Positions 23,010 through 32,978 of a DNA stretch of 64,000 nt are shown piece after piece. The notes below the pieces were generated by a model, which saw only the letters and a list, made by a program, of their open reading frames with translations, did not search any database and had not been told where the DNA came from. The translations under genes were made by a program, and so were the position numbers. The DNA comes from Phoma sp. XZ068. Taxonomy: Eukaryota; Ascomycota; Dothideomycetes; Pleosporales; Didymellaceae. The stretch is from positions 310,001 to 374,000 of the forward strand of contig RBKR01000020.1 of the NCBI GenBank assembly GCA_004835665.1, in the 5' to 3' direction. Numbering within the stretch: position 1 is the first letter of the stretch; each line of letters starts with the position of its first letter.

Positions 23010-24427
23010 ATGCGCGCGCGGAAATACCACCGCAAGTCGAAATCGGGGTGCACAAACTGCAGACAAAGAAGGATTAAGGTACACTTATTTCTCTACTTAA
23101 CTGCTTTCCATTAGAGACCCCGTCTATGAGAGCGGACAGTAAACATACTTGAGTGAAGGCTAACGGGCCCAAGTAGTGCGACGAAGCACAAGGTGGCTGC
23201 CAGAATTGCCAGAAGCGCAACTATATTTGTAGTCTTCGCCAACCCGATGCAGCACAAGCCCTGGCTGTTAACGGCGTTCAGATCCTGCATCAACAGCCAT
23301 TTACTCTCGTGCGATCACCCACCGACCCTCACTTTACAAATGTACTTCTACAGCAAGGTATCTTGAACCGGCTACCCAGGCCAACTCGCCCTCATGCTGC
23401 AAGACTTCTTCATCACTTTTCGAATGAGACAGTCACGACAATGGGCTTTGGTATTACGCCGCAACAAGCGTGGTGCACAGCAATCCCGGACTTGGCACTG
23501 AATCATGATTTCGTTATTCACGGGGTCTTGGCCATTGCAGCTCTACATCTGTCGACAACCCAGGATTCCGCAGATGCAGAGGAAAGATATCGAAACGTGG
23601 CAGCGCTGGAACTGAATCTTGGTCTCGTGCGATACATCACAGAAGTTCGGAAGATTACAAGCGACAATGCCGAAGCTCTATTCGCCTTCTCCACCGCTAT
23701 ATCGTTGTTCAGTACTTACCAGGCCAGGAATGATTGTCGAAACCTTGTAGAGCCGAAGCATCCGGATCTTGGTAGTCCATTACCGGCACAAACGACGATC
23801 GCTCAAGCAGTACTTATCGTATGCCGCGCTCTACGAACGCTTCGAGGAGCCCAAGTGATTCTAGTGCCTGGCTGGAGCAAAATCCAAGATGGTCCACTGC
23901 GATGTGTGGTGCAACGCGAGTCGTGGTCCGCTGGCATTTCAGTAGCAGAGACACATTTCGATGAGGAAAGACGTCTAAGAAATTTGGAGTCAATGTGGTC
24001 AAATCCCCAGCGAACCTACGAAGACCACTTCGATACGCTTCGGCAAACCTGGCAGATTCTACGCGAATCGTTTGCGATTGTCTGGAGGTTGATTGATACC
24101 GCTCCTTCGAACCACATATCCCCAGGACCAACCTTCGATTGGACTTCCATATTTCATTTCCCGGTGCAGTGCTCTCTTGCTTTCGCAAGTTTGCTTGAGC
24201 AGCAATGCATCGAGGCTTGGGTACTTGTGGCTCACTATGCAATTTTGCACGCAGAAGTCAAAGGACTGTGGTGGCTTGATGGTTCGGCTGCCAACTTGTT
24301 GGCAACAGCAGCTTTGGTAATTGGCACTAACAACTGGGAGTGGATCACCTGGCCAGCCGCCAGAATCGGTACCGATCTGGAGAGCTTACGATCTTTGGCT
24401 CTCGTTCGCCCAAAGATCTGCCCTTGA
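23010..24427 (+). CDS. Zn2Cys6 transcription factor, Upc2-like (Fungal_trans_2 type)
   Basis: Exon 1 is only 69 bp (23010-23078) and encodes MRARKYHRKSKSGCTNC plus the next six residues; after a 98-bp intron, exon 2 (23177-24427) supplies the rest, total 439 residues. Joined, the cluster reads C-x2-C-x6-C-x6-C-x2-C-x6-C, with the third Cys as the first codon of exon 2 (CDEAQGGCQNCQ). The intron donor is GTACAC and the acceptor AAGTAG, both phase 0. The C-terminal region has the block typical of sterol-uptake-regulator-like proteins: LLHHFSNETVTTMGF, QQAWCTAIPDLALNHDFVIHGVLAIAALHLS. Function is unknown; it may control the divergent amidase gene. Without exon 1 the gene would look like a protein lacking a DNA-binding domain. 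Confidence 0.88.
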
Positions 24428-24791
24428 GGTGGGCTCCATACGGGAGCAACCAACACGCTTTGCTAAATAGGACATGCATTGGGCGCGTCGCAACCTCGAA
24501 CAATTCCAGGTAGTGGTACACGTCCTGGACTTCAGCTCGCGATCACGACCCCCGATACGACTGAGTGTCACAAGACAAGGATATCGTAGGGACTGACGTT
24601 CCACCTCGGGCATAACCATGCCTTCCGATAACTCCAAGAGTTGCAAAGTCATTACAGGTTGCGAATATCTCGGTGCAGATGTTCGGTACTGTGGCTCATC
24701 CGTTTGGGAAATGCTAACATGTTCTTTCGAAAAGTACTTTCTCATTGAACGTTGGTAACCTCACCCATACGTAGTATTGCTTGCACTATAC
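24428..24791. other. intergenic between convergent genes
   Basis: 3' flanks of the regulator and the small membrane protein gene. No feature seen. Confidence 0.55.
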
Positions 24792-25133
24792 TCATGTCAG
24801 CATACTATCATCAAATCCAGCGGCTTGATCGACATACTTCACACTCTGTCCTTCATGTTGTACGTTTTGTGGACTCGACGGGCTGTACTGTTGTTGCCTT
24901 GCGACGTAGTACTTCGGCAGCTTGCCCCATGTCCTTTCCCTGACCTCCCGCATGTACCGATCCTGCTCCACGGAACGGTTCATGTAGGAAGTATCCTGCG
25001 CCTCGTCGCCACCCCAGAAACGCATCACGGCGAAACCGCAGATGACGAGCGCGCCAGCGCCGAGGATGACGAGGAAGATGATGAGTGCTGGGGCGATTTG
25101 GAAACCCATATTGTCTCGTTTGTCGAGGTACAT
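24792..25133 (-). CDS. small single-pass membrane protein, uncharacterised
   Basis: 113 residues in one exon. After a short charged start (MYLDKRDNMGF) comes one strong membrane segment, IAPALIIFLVILGAGALVIC (about residues 13-32). The rest is a hydrophilic tail with FWGGDEAQDTS, a charged helix (DRYMREVRERTWGKLPK) and a Gln/Ser-rich end. The composition looks like a real protein and such small membrane proteins are common in filamentous fungi, but I recognise no named family. An internal Met at residue 9 is an alternative start. Confidence 0.7.
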   Translation of the reverse strand: MYLDKRDNMGFQIAPALIIFLVILGAGALVICGFAVMRFWGGDEAQDTSYMNRSVEQDRYMREVRERTWGKLPKYYVARQQQYSPSSPQNVQHEGQSVKYVDQAAGFDDSMLT

Positions 25134-26343
25134 GGCTGCGGTGGTGTAGCGGCAAAACTGTCGGATGCAGGTTTAATGAAGGAATTCGAGAACACCAACG
25201 GTTGCGAGTGAAGTGTGAGGTCGCAAAACAGCCCTCTCAAACTCTGGGTGCTAACGCTCGTATAAGTGCGGGACGTCCGGAAGCCGTGGAGTGAGATTCT
25301 CCAATCGTGGTCAGCTTCGGGTTTCGGTTGCAGAAGCGGGCGCAGTCAATGGGAGCCTTGAATTCGAGATCCGTCAGCACGGGAATAGGTCGTACAGACA
25401 ACAATAAACTTGGGCAACCCTAGCAACAAGAACATGCAAAACCGCCGTTTATACGGTTTACGGATTACCCTGCGTTACGGGGGCCTGCCCTCACATGCCA
25501 ACGCTTGTCATGGCATTTCGTACGACGCACACTACGACCATCCACAACCCTTCCGTTCCTATTGGTCACTCTGCACGCAAACACGTGTAAAAGTGCGTCC
25601 CAAGATCGCCAAACCATCCACGGCAGAGAGTCCCCACTTTCTAAAGCCAAAAGAGCATTCCTAGTGCGAGGTACGCGTAACAAACTTTTCTTTTGGGTGT
25701 CTATAGTGCAAGTTGTTGGTTGCGGGATACTGCGGTGTGGCTATGCCGACAGGTGACGGGGAACGGGAACGACGCGTGATGCTCGTCCCGAGCTTGGAGT
25801 TCCACCTTCCAGTCTTGGAAATACCAGACATTTGTTTCAGATGCGCTGTGTGCCTTGGGAGTGGAGCTGTATGCCACATTTCTACTTTCGTAAAAATTCA
25901 ACGCTTGTTGCAAAGTAGTGGCAGTGGTGGTGCTGGCAAGCCGTTGGGACGCTTACGCGTCCCACTCCAAAGCCGCGCTCGTCAGCGAACACGAACCTTC
26001 ACATGTACGCCTCACCAGATCGGGATCAGCCATTGTAATCCTTCACACGTTGAAGCGGGTTGATCGCTGTTCTTGTGTGCTGGAACGGCCTAATTTTGGC
26101 TGTCGCTCCCGAGTCGACTAGCACGTGGCCTTGGGGTCGGGACAAGGTGCATGGCAGTTTGGCAGACGTTATTGACCCACTTGTCTGTGTTCGAAGAACA
26201 GTCTCGAGTTGTTGTTTCCCCCTAACCGTGATGTGCGACTTGTGAATTTCACTCATACTGTGCGTCTTAAGGTCGGTTGTTGAGGCCTGAAAATATTGAT
26301 GAGCTGCTCCAGCAGAAACAAGATCTGTCGATGTATTTTCCAA
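25134..26343. other. 1.2-kb intergenic region
   Basis: It contains the promoter of the small membrane protein gene and the 3' flank of the Cas1-like gene. Open frames here show no family motifs. Confidence 0.5.
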
Positions 26344-29057
26344 TCAAGGATACAGCTAAACGTGTCAGTGAAGCTAGGAAATCTGCCTCCTGGGGAACTT
26401 ACAAGGTTTGCTAGCCAAACGGCCACAGCAACACCACCCACTCTCAAAAACACATTTCTACGCTGGCCCTGCTGAGCTCGATGATGGCTATCTAAATCGT
26501 CCATGTCGCCTTCGGGGCGATGCCATCCAGGCAAGTCCATCACAGCGCCATTCGCAGTTGTGCAGCTCTGCTCACGAACTGCAGCCGCATCCTTACCATG
26601 TAGAAGCCACATCATAAACACCTCCGTAGCCTCATGCACCTTCCATGCCAGCCATACGAAGATCGGGGTTACAATGAGCAAATCGCGCCACTTATCGCTC
26701 AAGAACGTACCACTTCCATGCCGGAACCCAGCCCGAAGTATTCCTCTGCTGTCACCAGCGAGCCAAACATGCTGTGAAAGCAGATATAACTCGAGAGATA
26801 TGCGGCCAAGCCAGGCGAATGATGCACAATACCGCGCCCGCAGAAAGCCAGTCGCATTGCGAAGGACCACGAAGGAGAGCGCAGGAAGCCAGGCAGTGTA
26901 TGGGGTCCACAAATCGTAGTCATCTTTGGTTTTCAGGGGCTGCATCATGACCAAGAATGAAGGAATGGTGATGATAGCGAGCGTGATGAGCGAGACCTGA
27001 TGAAGAGCGAAGTATCGCTTCACAACTAAGCCGGCGAAACCCAGCTGTTTCTGCGGTGTACGTAATATTGAACGGACTTTGATGTGGATAGCTGCGACGA
27101 TGATCCCGATGAAGACGACGTACTTGTCCATGCCAAGGTGGTAGCGCAGATCGTTCACGTCGATGTTTGCTCGGAAGACTATAGTGAATAACGAAGCCCA
27201 GATCTCGAGGATGCCTTGAGCATGCATGAACATCGTTGTAAGCAGTGCTGCGAGTACGACCTTGGCGACTAGAAGCCCGAGATAATCATTCCAACGCTGG
27301 CCAACCCTAAGGGTCAGAAATACAACAAGGAACCAGAAGGTCACCAGCGGCGCGAAGTGGTATGAAGTATGCGGTCTGTCCATTGCCAGCGCAAGTACAG
27401 CAGGCAGAGTGTTGAGGCGCAAGATAACGCCCAGGAAACGTTGAACAGAATAGTTCTTCGTTCGCAGCAAGTATGTCGAATGACCGTAGCCTGAAAGCAA
27501 GAGGTAAAGCGCAACGAGAACACGGAACACTTTGTAGAAGTCCATGACGTTAGAAGCACCCGTATATGCGTACACTAGCATGTAGATCTGCATCCAACCT
27601 TTGAACTCATCGGACTGCTCTCGTGGTAGAAATGACACCATTCGAACGGTCTTTTCTGGTGCGCGTCTCCGGCTCTTGGTGTTGGGAATTTGGATGCTCT
27701 GAAGGTTGAGAAGAGATATCACGATGGCAACGCCTAGCATTACCCGGAAGTCGATATTAGCGAACTCCTTCGGGATCTTGTCGAAGACGTGGGTTCTGTC
27801 GGTGATGAAGCAATACACGGCAGCGAGTATAAAGACAGCAAGCGCCTCTGCAACAATGACAATCGCGGGCCTTTGACCTGGGCCGGCGGAGAAACGGCTG
27901 AAGATAATCGAGCCAACAAGAGGAACGAAAAGGACGGTAGCGATGACCTGAATCCAGTTGGCCGGCCTGTAAGCACTGCAACATGTCCTGCTGAATGGGT
28001 ATCCGTTCTTTTGCGCTGCCTTGGCATTGCACCGGTAGTTTAGTACAACGTCGGCCATTTGAGTTGCCACACGATCTGTGACATGCAGACCACTCTCGCC
28101 GACCATCTCAGGCCAATTCGCCGTCATGTCTTGGTAGGCCCAAGGCACGTTGAGCCCGCGGTTGGACCATATTTGCAAGTGGTCGTTCATGGCCCAGACC
28201 TTATTTTGAGTGATTGTGGCCTCCCGCGATGGGCTCAGCCGGTCGACAAGCGGGCCTGGAACCGGTGCGAAGAAAATCTGGTCGTCCACTCCGTCGTTTC
28301 CATGTGCCCGTATGTTGGCTGGGCTTGAAAGGCGATCATGCGTGGTAGACATGACTGCTGCAACACGGTCCACCACATGATTGAAGTTTGTGAGGTACTC
28401 ATTACCTAGGTGTCGAGCATGCCATAGTCCACCACCAATGAATAACAGCACCGACCTCGTCTTCCCGTCGCTCGGCTGCAATCTTTTGCCTTCTGCACTG
28501 CTTCCCGGCTTGTTCCTATCCATGTAGGCTTTCAACTCTCCTTTTAACCCCGTGCTGTTCAAGAATGGGTCCCACAAGAAGCTCAATCTTGCGCCGTACC
28601 TCTCCAGGTGTAAGTCTTCATGCTTGTCCAGCTCTTGCTGTCTATCATCCACCCATTCACTGTCCAGCTTCCTCGCCGCAGCCCAGAACGTCTGCCGCAC
28701 TGTCGTGTCGCCGATGAACAGTACCTGTCCGTCCTCGTTGCAGTCGGCGATGTCGGACGTGGTGTATTCGTGTAAGAGGCAGCCTGGTACTTGCCAGTTC
28801 TGAAAGGGCTTGCGTTCGGGGTTGCGGTCGGGCGAGTCAAGCCATTGGCCTTCGTGGAGCAGTTTGTTGCAGTGGTATAGGTCGGCCTTGTCTGCAGATG
28901 CGTGAGCTATGGGGGAGTGCGGGTATTGTGAGGGAGCCATACCGTAGGCCAGTCGTCGATATACATTCGCGGAAACGACAGCCAGTAGGAGCAGCAGCGC
29001 AACCTTGCTAAATGCACGAGGCAAGTTCGCAGGTTTCACCCGACTAAGTTTCAGCAT
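26344..29057 (-). CDS. Cas1-like polysaccharide/glycan O-acetyltransferase
   Basis: Golgi multi-pass enzyme; the founding member O-acetylates the Cryptococcus capsule, and relatives acetylate other glycans. A signal anchor (VALLLLLAVVSANVYRRL) is followed by a luminal esterase-like domain with DLYHCNKLLHEGQWLD and VLFIGDTTVRQTFWAA. Then come about a dozen membrane segments (residues of about 370-850) with the conserved FRVLVALYLLLSGYGHSTYLL and LGRISLELYLLSQHVWLAGD. Exon 1 is 29057-26403. I propose a 47-bp intron with GTAAGT, CTGAC and TTTAG, and a last exon of 12 bp (26355-26344) encoding Leu-Tyr-Pro-stop, total 888 residues. Reading through instead gives 934 residues. Oddity: the usual GDS nucleophile motif reads GDT here. 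Confidence 0.9.
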
Positions 29058-29916
29058 GCTTAATTATCATGCGACCTGCGTGGCATCGAAGCTTCCCGTG
29101 GTCGTCCGGTCAAGGCTCTTATCAAGGGCGTCGTGTTTTTGATGGTGGTCGTGTGCCCTTCGCAGAACAAATAACAAGAAGACATGTTTGGCGAAAGAGG
29201 CAGGGCTGCAGGGGTACAGTGGATTGTCCATTCTGACTGTGTCTCCACCTGTGCGCTGCTTGCCTTGTCTGTAGGCGTCACTTCCATATTGCAGGAGCTG
29301 CCGCGTTTCCGCCGCAGACCAAGGTGACGCGTTGTGGGACGTGCTGTTTGTGGAGCGCCTCACGGGAAGGACGTAACGATAAGGCGATCATCGCAGATAA
29401 ACAGGTTCTCTGCAGAGCACTCAATACGGCTCTACAATCGATATATAGAGGTGTGTAGGTGACCAAAAGTGCGTGGTACCTGGATCGTTTCAAGCATCAT
29501 GCTGGAATACCGAACCTTGCCGCGTCGGCCCGCCGGCATCCAGAACAAACGCCCTTGCTTGCCTAGCTCGTTCGTGTTCCAAGGCACAGGTTCTTGGTAA
29601 CGCTGAGCCACATCTCGTACGCTTGTGATACTGCCCATGAGAAGATCCTTTGATCCAGAGTGCATCATGACTACAGCCACTACAAGGTAAGACATCGTAC
29701 GCGAGGTACTCTCAGGTGTGACATTCTGAGGCCATTCAGCACCTACAGATCTCAAACACAAGCTCATCTTTGTTTCTCTATTTATCCTTCCATTGAGTGT
29801 TTGTTCCCTGCAAACCAAGTCCCACTCCAGCTCCACGTTCCGTCAACTACGCAAGTGCAGTAGTCCTTGTCTACTCCAACCATACCTCTGACAACCGTCG
29901 CCATTCGCCATCACCT
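29058..29916. other. intergenic between two minus-strand genes
   Basis: Promoter of the Cas1-like gene and 3' flank of the transporter gene. A 134-codon minus-strand frame at 29432-29836 has no recognisable motif and is not called. Confidence 0.5.
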
Positions 29917-31585
29917 CTAGAGCACGTACTTGAAGTACTTGTTCTCCTTATCCGTCAAATCCATAAATGCAAACTTATCCCTCTCATCCTCATCTACCTC
30001 CAACCCCTCCCTCTTCTTATTTTCCATCTTCAGCACAAAATACAGCGCCACAGCAGCCACAATCGTAATACAATAGCAGATGATCAATCCAGACCAAAGC
30101 TCCGGGTAATGCTGCGCCTTGGTCTGACTCTTGATGAGCTGCGGTCCAACGATATTGCCAACACAGTACGCCACGAAGATTGCAGCGGCCATGGCGCTCT
30201 TCTTCGTTGCGCCTGCAACGTTGGACATGCCGATGACGATGGTTTGGCTGACGACCGCGCCGAAGGTGCCAATGATGGAGTACCCTGCTACAGGCGCGGC
30301 AGCGTGGTAAGTCCATTTGCTCTTCCAGATCATGGCGCAACCGGCGATGACGGGGAGACAGTTGACGACGAGGAGAATGAGGCGGATGTTTGGGATCTTG
30401 CTGGAGAGGTAGCCGCAGAGTAAGATGGTGACGAGGCAGAGTGCGCCGAGGGGGAATTGCCAGAGGATGGATTCGAGCGTCGACCAGCCAAAGGTGCTGA
30501 CGATCAGAGGACCAAAGCCGGATACTGCGCCATTGACGGTGTATGCAGATGCCATAAGGATGAAGACAAGCCAGAGCTTAAGGTCGAGGAAAGCTTCGCG
30601 CAGTTGCGACATCTTAATCTTCTGGCAGCGGACGCCAGTCTGACCCTTGCGGAGACGCTCGACGGCGACTATGCGTTCTGCGGGGGTAAGGAACCATGCT
30701 GAAGCGGGCGAATTTGGGATGAAGAAACACCAAATGCCGAAGAGGAAAGTCAGACAACCAGCAAGAAGGTAGATGTACTGCCATCGGCGCAGAGCACCGC
30801 CGGTGATCTGTGCAAATCCGTAGTTCAGAGCGCCACCAATGATGGTGAAGAGACCAGTCGAAGCAAACCACCTGCGTATCTATCAGCAAAAGGGGTCTGC
30901 AGTGCTTTACGAAGGTACCTACCAAGACTGCCTCAATGCCTGCTCCTCTTGCGTGTAGTAGCCGCTAACGATGCACATGAACCCCGTAGGAATAATACTC
31001 TCCACAAAGCCCAAGAAGAAGCGCTGAGCATACAAGCCTTCGTGCGTAGTAACCGCAGCAGTGAGCATACAGACACCCGCCCAGACAACAACCACACCAC
31101 CGAGAATTCGCCCAATATTGAACCTTTGCAGAGCGAAGGTCATGGGATACAAGCCAGCAAGCATGCCAAAGTAGAACATGGACGTAGCCCAGCTGAGACG
31201 CTGGGTGCTAGTCGTAGGCGGGGTAGTGTGAGTGTTCACAACAGTCAGGGAGAGGTCCTTGGTCATACCGAACAAGACGGCAGAACCGAGAATCGCCTTG
31301 TCGTAGTACACCAAGCCATAACCTGGAATTGCGAGTTAGTTGTAGTTCCAGCGCTACCATGTTAGAGAATCGGTACATACCAACGATCATGGCGGGGATC
31401 AGAAACCAATCGATCTTTCTGAGCACTTTGGCTTCGACCGCTGGATCAATCTCTCGCGCATGTTCACCAACCAGACCGATAGCAACGTCCTTGTCGAGCG
31501 AGACGGAGCTAGCAGGCGAGGCGACATCATAGTCATGCGGTGGCGAGCCAGACTCGCCTTTCTCATTGTCGTGAACAGCAGACAT
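29917..31585 (-). CDS. MFS transporter, ACS/Dal5-type, TPP-riboswitch controlled; probable thiamine or precursor importer
   Basis: Twelve-helix plasma membrane symporter of the anion:cation symporter (allantoate/pantothenate) family. Exons 31585-31381, 31322-30923 and 30871-29917 give 519 residues. Landmarks are KVLRKIDWFLIPAMIVGYGL before helix 1, YDKAILGSA, WATSMFYFGMLAGLYP, RFFLGFVESIIPTGF and SGYYTQEEQALRQSWWFAST, the last made across the second intron. The second half carries SAYTVNGAVSGFGPLIVSTF and NVAGATKKSAMAAAIFVAYC, typical of Dal5-like transporters. Both introns are phase-compatible and short. The 5' leader carries a TPP riboswitch with splice signals (separate entries), so expression should fall when thiamine pyrophosphate is abundant. 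The cargo (thiamine, or its pyrimidine or thiazole precursor) is inferred from that control, not from the protein. Confidence 0.93.
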
Positions 31586-31664
31586 GGTTCTCGTATATCT
31601 CTTTCTCAAACAGATATCCCGTGATCTCAAGTCGTATTCAGATAGTCCCAGCAAACAGAAAGCC

Positions 31665-31680
31665 CTATGCTAGTCAGTAG
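31665..31680 (-). promoter_or_regulatory. candidate 3' splice site(s) of the riboswitch intron
   Basis: An ACTGAC branch-like motif (31678-31673) is followed by TAG (ending 31670) and CATAG (ending 31665). The second AG has a normal fungal branch-to-acceptor distance. Splicing here would remove the aptamer from the leader. Confidence 0.55.
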
Positions 31681-31834
31681 CAGCCTCCGAAGCGGGGCGC
31701 AAAGCATGAAGTCCTTTCGCAGGCGTTAACCTGATCAAGTTCCGACCGTATCTCTCAGAACGCCGCCCCCATTCTGCACTTCCAGCTGGGATTGCTGGAA
31801 GCGCAGAGCAAAAAGCAGCGAACACCGGTCTCAT
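31670..31834 (-). other. upstream ORF overlapping the aptamer (54 codons)
   Basis: An ATG in the 5' strand of P1 opens a 54-codon frame that runs through the whole aptamer and stops at TAG 31672-31670. It would be translated only if the leader intron is retained, and would then keep ribosomes from the transporter ATG. A second upstream ATG lies in the 3' strand of P1 (31707). No protein function is implied. Confidence 0.6.
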
Positions 31835-31836
31835 GC
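31704..31836 (-). promoter_or_regulatory. TPP riboswitch aptamer (THI element) in 5' leader
   Basis: Binds thiamine pyrophosphate in the mRNA leader. On the minus strand: P1 pairs GCATGAG (31836-31830) with TTCATGC (31710-31704). P2 pairs ACCG (31829-31826) with CGGT (31748-31745). P3 is a very long arm whose core is a near-perfect 14-bp hairpin, with TCTGCGCTTCCAGC facing GCTGGAAGTGCAGA. The invariant CTGAGA follows at 31758-31753. P5 pairs CAGG (31733-31730) with CCTG (31723-31720), and the conserved GCGAAAGGA lies at 31720-31712. Extended P3 arms are known in fungal members. The aptamer sits 118 nt upstream of the transporter ATG. Confidence 0.95.
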
Positions 31837-31847
31837 GATCGCTTATG

Positions 31848-31863
31848 AAATACCTTGATCAGG
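31848..31863 (-). promoter_or_regulatory. proximal 5' splice site with anti-aptamer sequence
   Basis: The donor GTATTT begins at 31853. The ten bases just before it (31863-31854, CCTGATCAAG) are a perfect complement of aptamer bases 31739-31730 (CTTGATCAGG, the P4/P5 strand). In Neurospora NMT1 the same arrangement lets the ligand-free aptamer mask the proximal splice site, while TPP binding frees it. Confidence 0.8.
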
Positions 31864-31906
31864 CTGGTGTCTGCGGTGTGACTGCATCTTGGCTGTGTTG
31901 CCGTAC
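31854..31906 (-). promoter_or_regulatory. candidate distal 5' splice site and leader uORF start
   Basis: A possible donor GTACGG begins at 31906, upstream of an ATG at 31887. That uORF (MQSHRRHQPDQ...) crosses the proximal splice site and ends before the transporter ATG whether spliced or not. Using the distal donor would delete this ATG and allow expression. The donor is a weak match, so this is a candidate only. Confidence 0.4.
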
Positions 31907-32978
31907 TTTCGAAGGTTTCACTTGAATGTGAAGGGAAGAGGAAATGATGGGAAATAGATGACACAGAGGGCTGAAAGTTTTCTCAGATGAGGTTCCCGCT
32001 CAAGATTGCGGGATGCGATTCTTCGCTAGCGCAATGGCTTGTTCTTGAGAGCACGAGGCTCGCCTAGTCTACTGGGCACCATCCATCACTGGTGGATAGG
32101 AGCGGGCAATGCACACACATTTCCGTCGCTACCGTCCTTCATTGGCTGGAATGAGTGCTTTTTCGAGGCGGAGATGGTTGAGATGGGCCGGACATTTGCG
32201 CTAGTGGCCGGAATCGGTTAGCTGTTGCTGACATAATCCTTCGACTGGAGAGAAAACTTCGTTGCGAGCTGCGTGGCTTGAGTGCTATCACCTACAAGTT
32301 GATAATATGAAATGTCAAACATATCAGACGCAACCACCAAAATGTGAGGGTGGACGTTGTTGACTATGTTTGGCGTATCCTATAGGTCGGTCTCTTGCCT
32401 CGCTCGATCTGCTGCTGTATCTGCAGACCTTGAGCTGGATGCACTATTGCTTCTACGTGAAGCGATTGCTGTACGAGACAAGAATAATACCACGACGATC
32501 TTTGAGTGCGGAGCCGCCTGATCCATGTGTCGAGCTTCGCAATTTATCCGTCGAGACATAACCTGTATACACCATAATCTGTGTGCATGCATGAGAACAC
32601 GTCGATGTCTTATATGAACATAGGAATGCGTGTGTATTGACAGAGTATCATACTTTCAAATAGGTGGTCGCTCTTGATGAGACCCATAACGCCGTCTTGC
32701 CCAGAACACCATAATGAAATATCTGCCGTGGAGAACCACTCCTCCCACCCAACCGGTCAATTCCCAATGCCAATCGTGCAACAGCGTAGCAATGCTCGCT
32801 CGCTCGCTCGCTTCAAACGCCAACAGCTCGAGCCAAAGTCGTAGCTTCAAATGTGCGAACCCCGTATGTACATTGCGACGACTCTCAGATCTGGTCGAGA
32901 GGAGATATGCTAAGAGATGGGGTATAGTTAGGTCCATGGAAACAGGAAAGAGGATAATTGAAAATACAGTGATGATAA
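31907..32978. other. intergenic, promoter of the riboswitch-controlled transporter
   Basis: Contains the transcription start region of the transporter and the 3' flank of the SPRY-domain gene. No coding gene was seen. Confidence 0.5.

Noticed and set aside
18661..25133. Secondary-metabolite gene cluster
   Set aside because: There is no synthase, synthetase, terpene cyclase or P450. HET, amidase, regulator and a small membrane protein do not make a recognised cluster.
29432..29836. 134-codon minus-strand frame
   Set aside because: No motif and no homologous feel; it lies in the gap between the transporter and the Cas1-like gene.
31708..31782. Shorter fold of the TPP element with GAAGT/ACTTC as helix P1
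   Set aside because: GAAGT is part of the P3 hairpin. The outer GCATGAG/TTCATGC and ACCG/CGGT pairings give a complete canonical order, so the aptamer is 133 nt.
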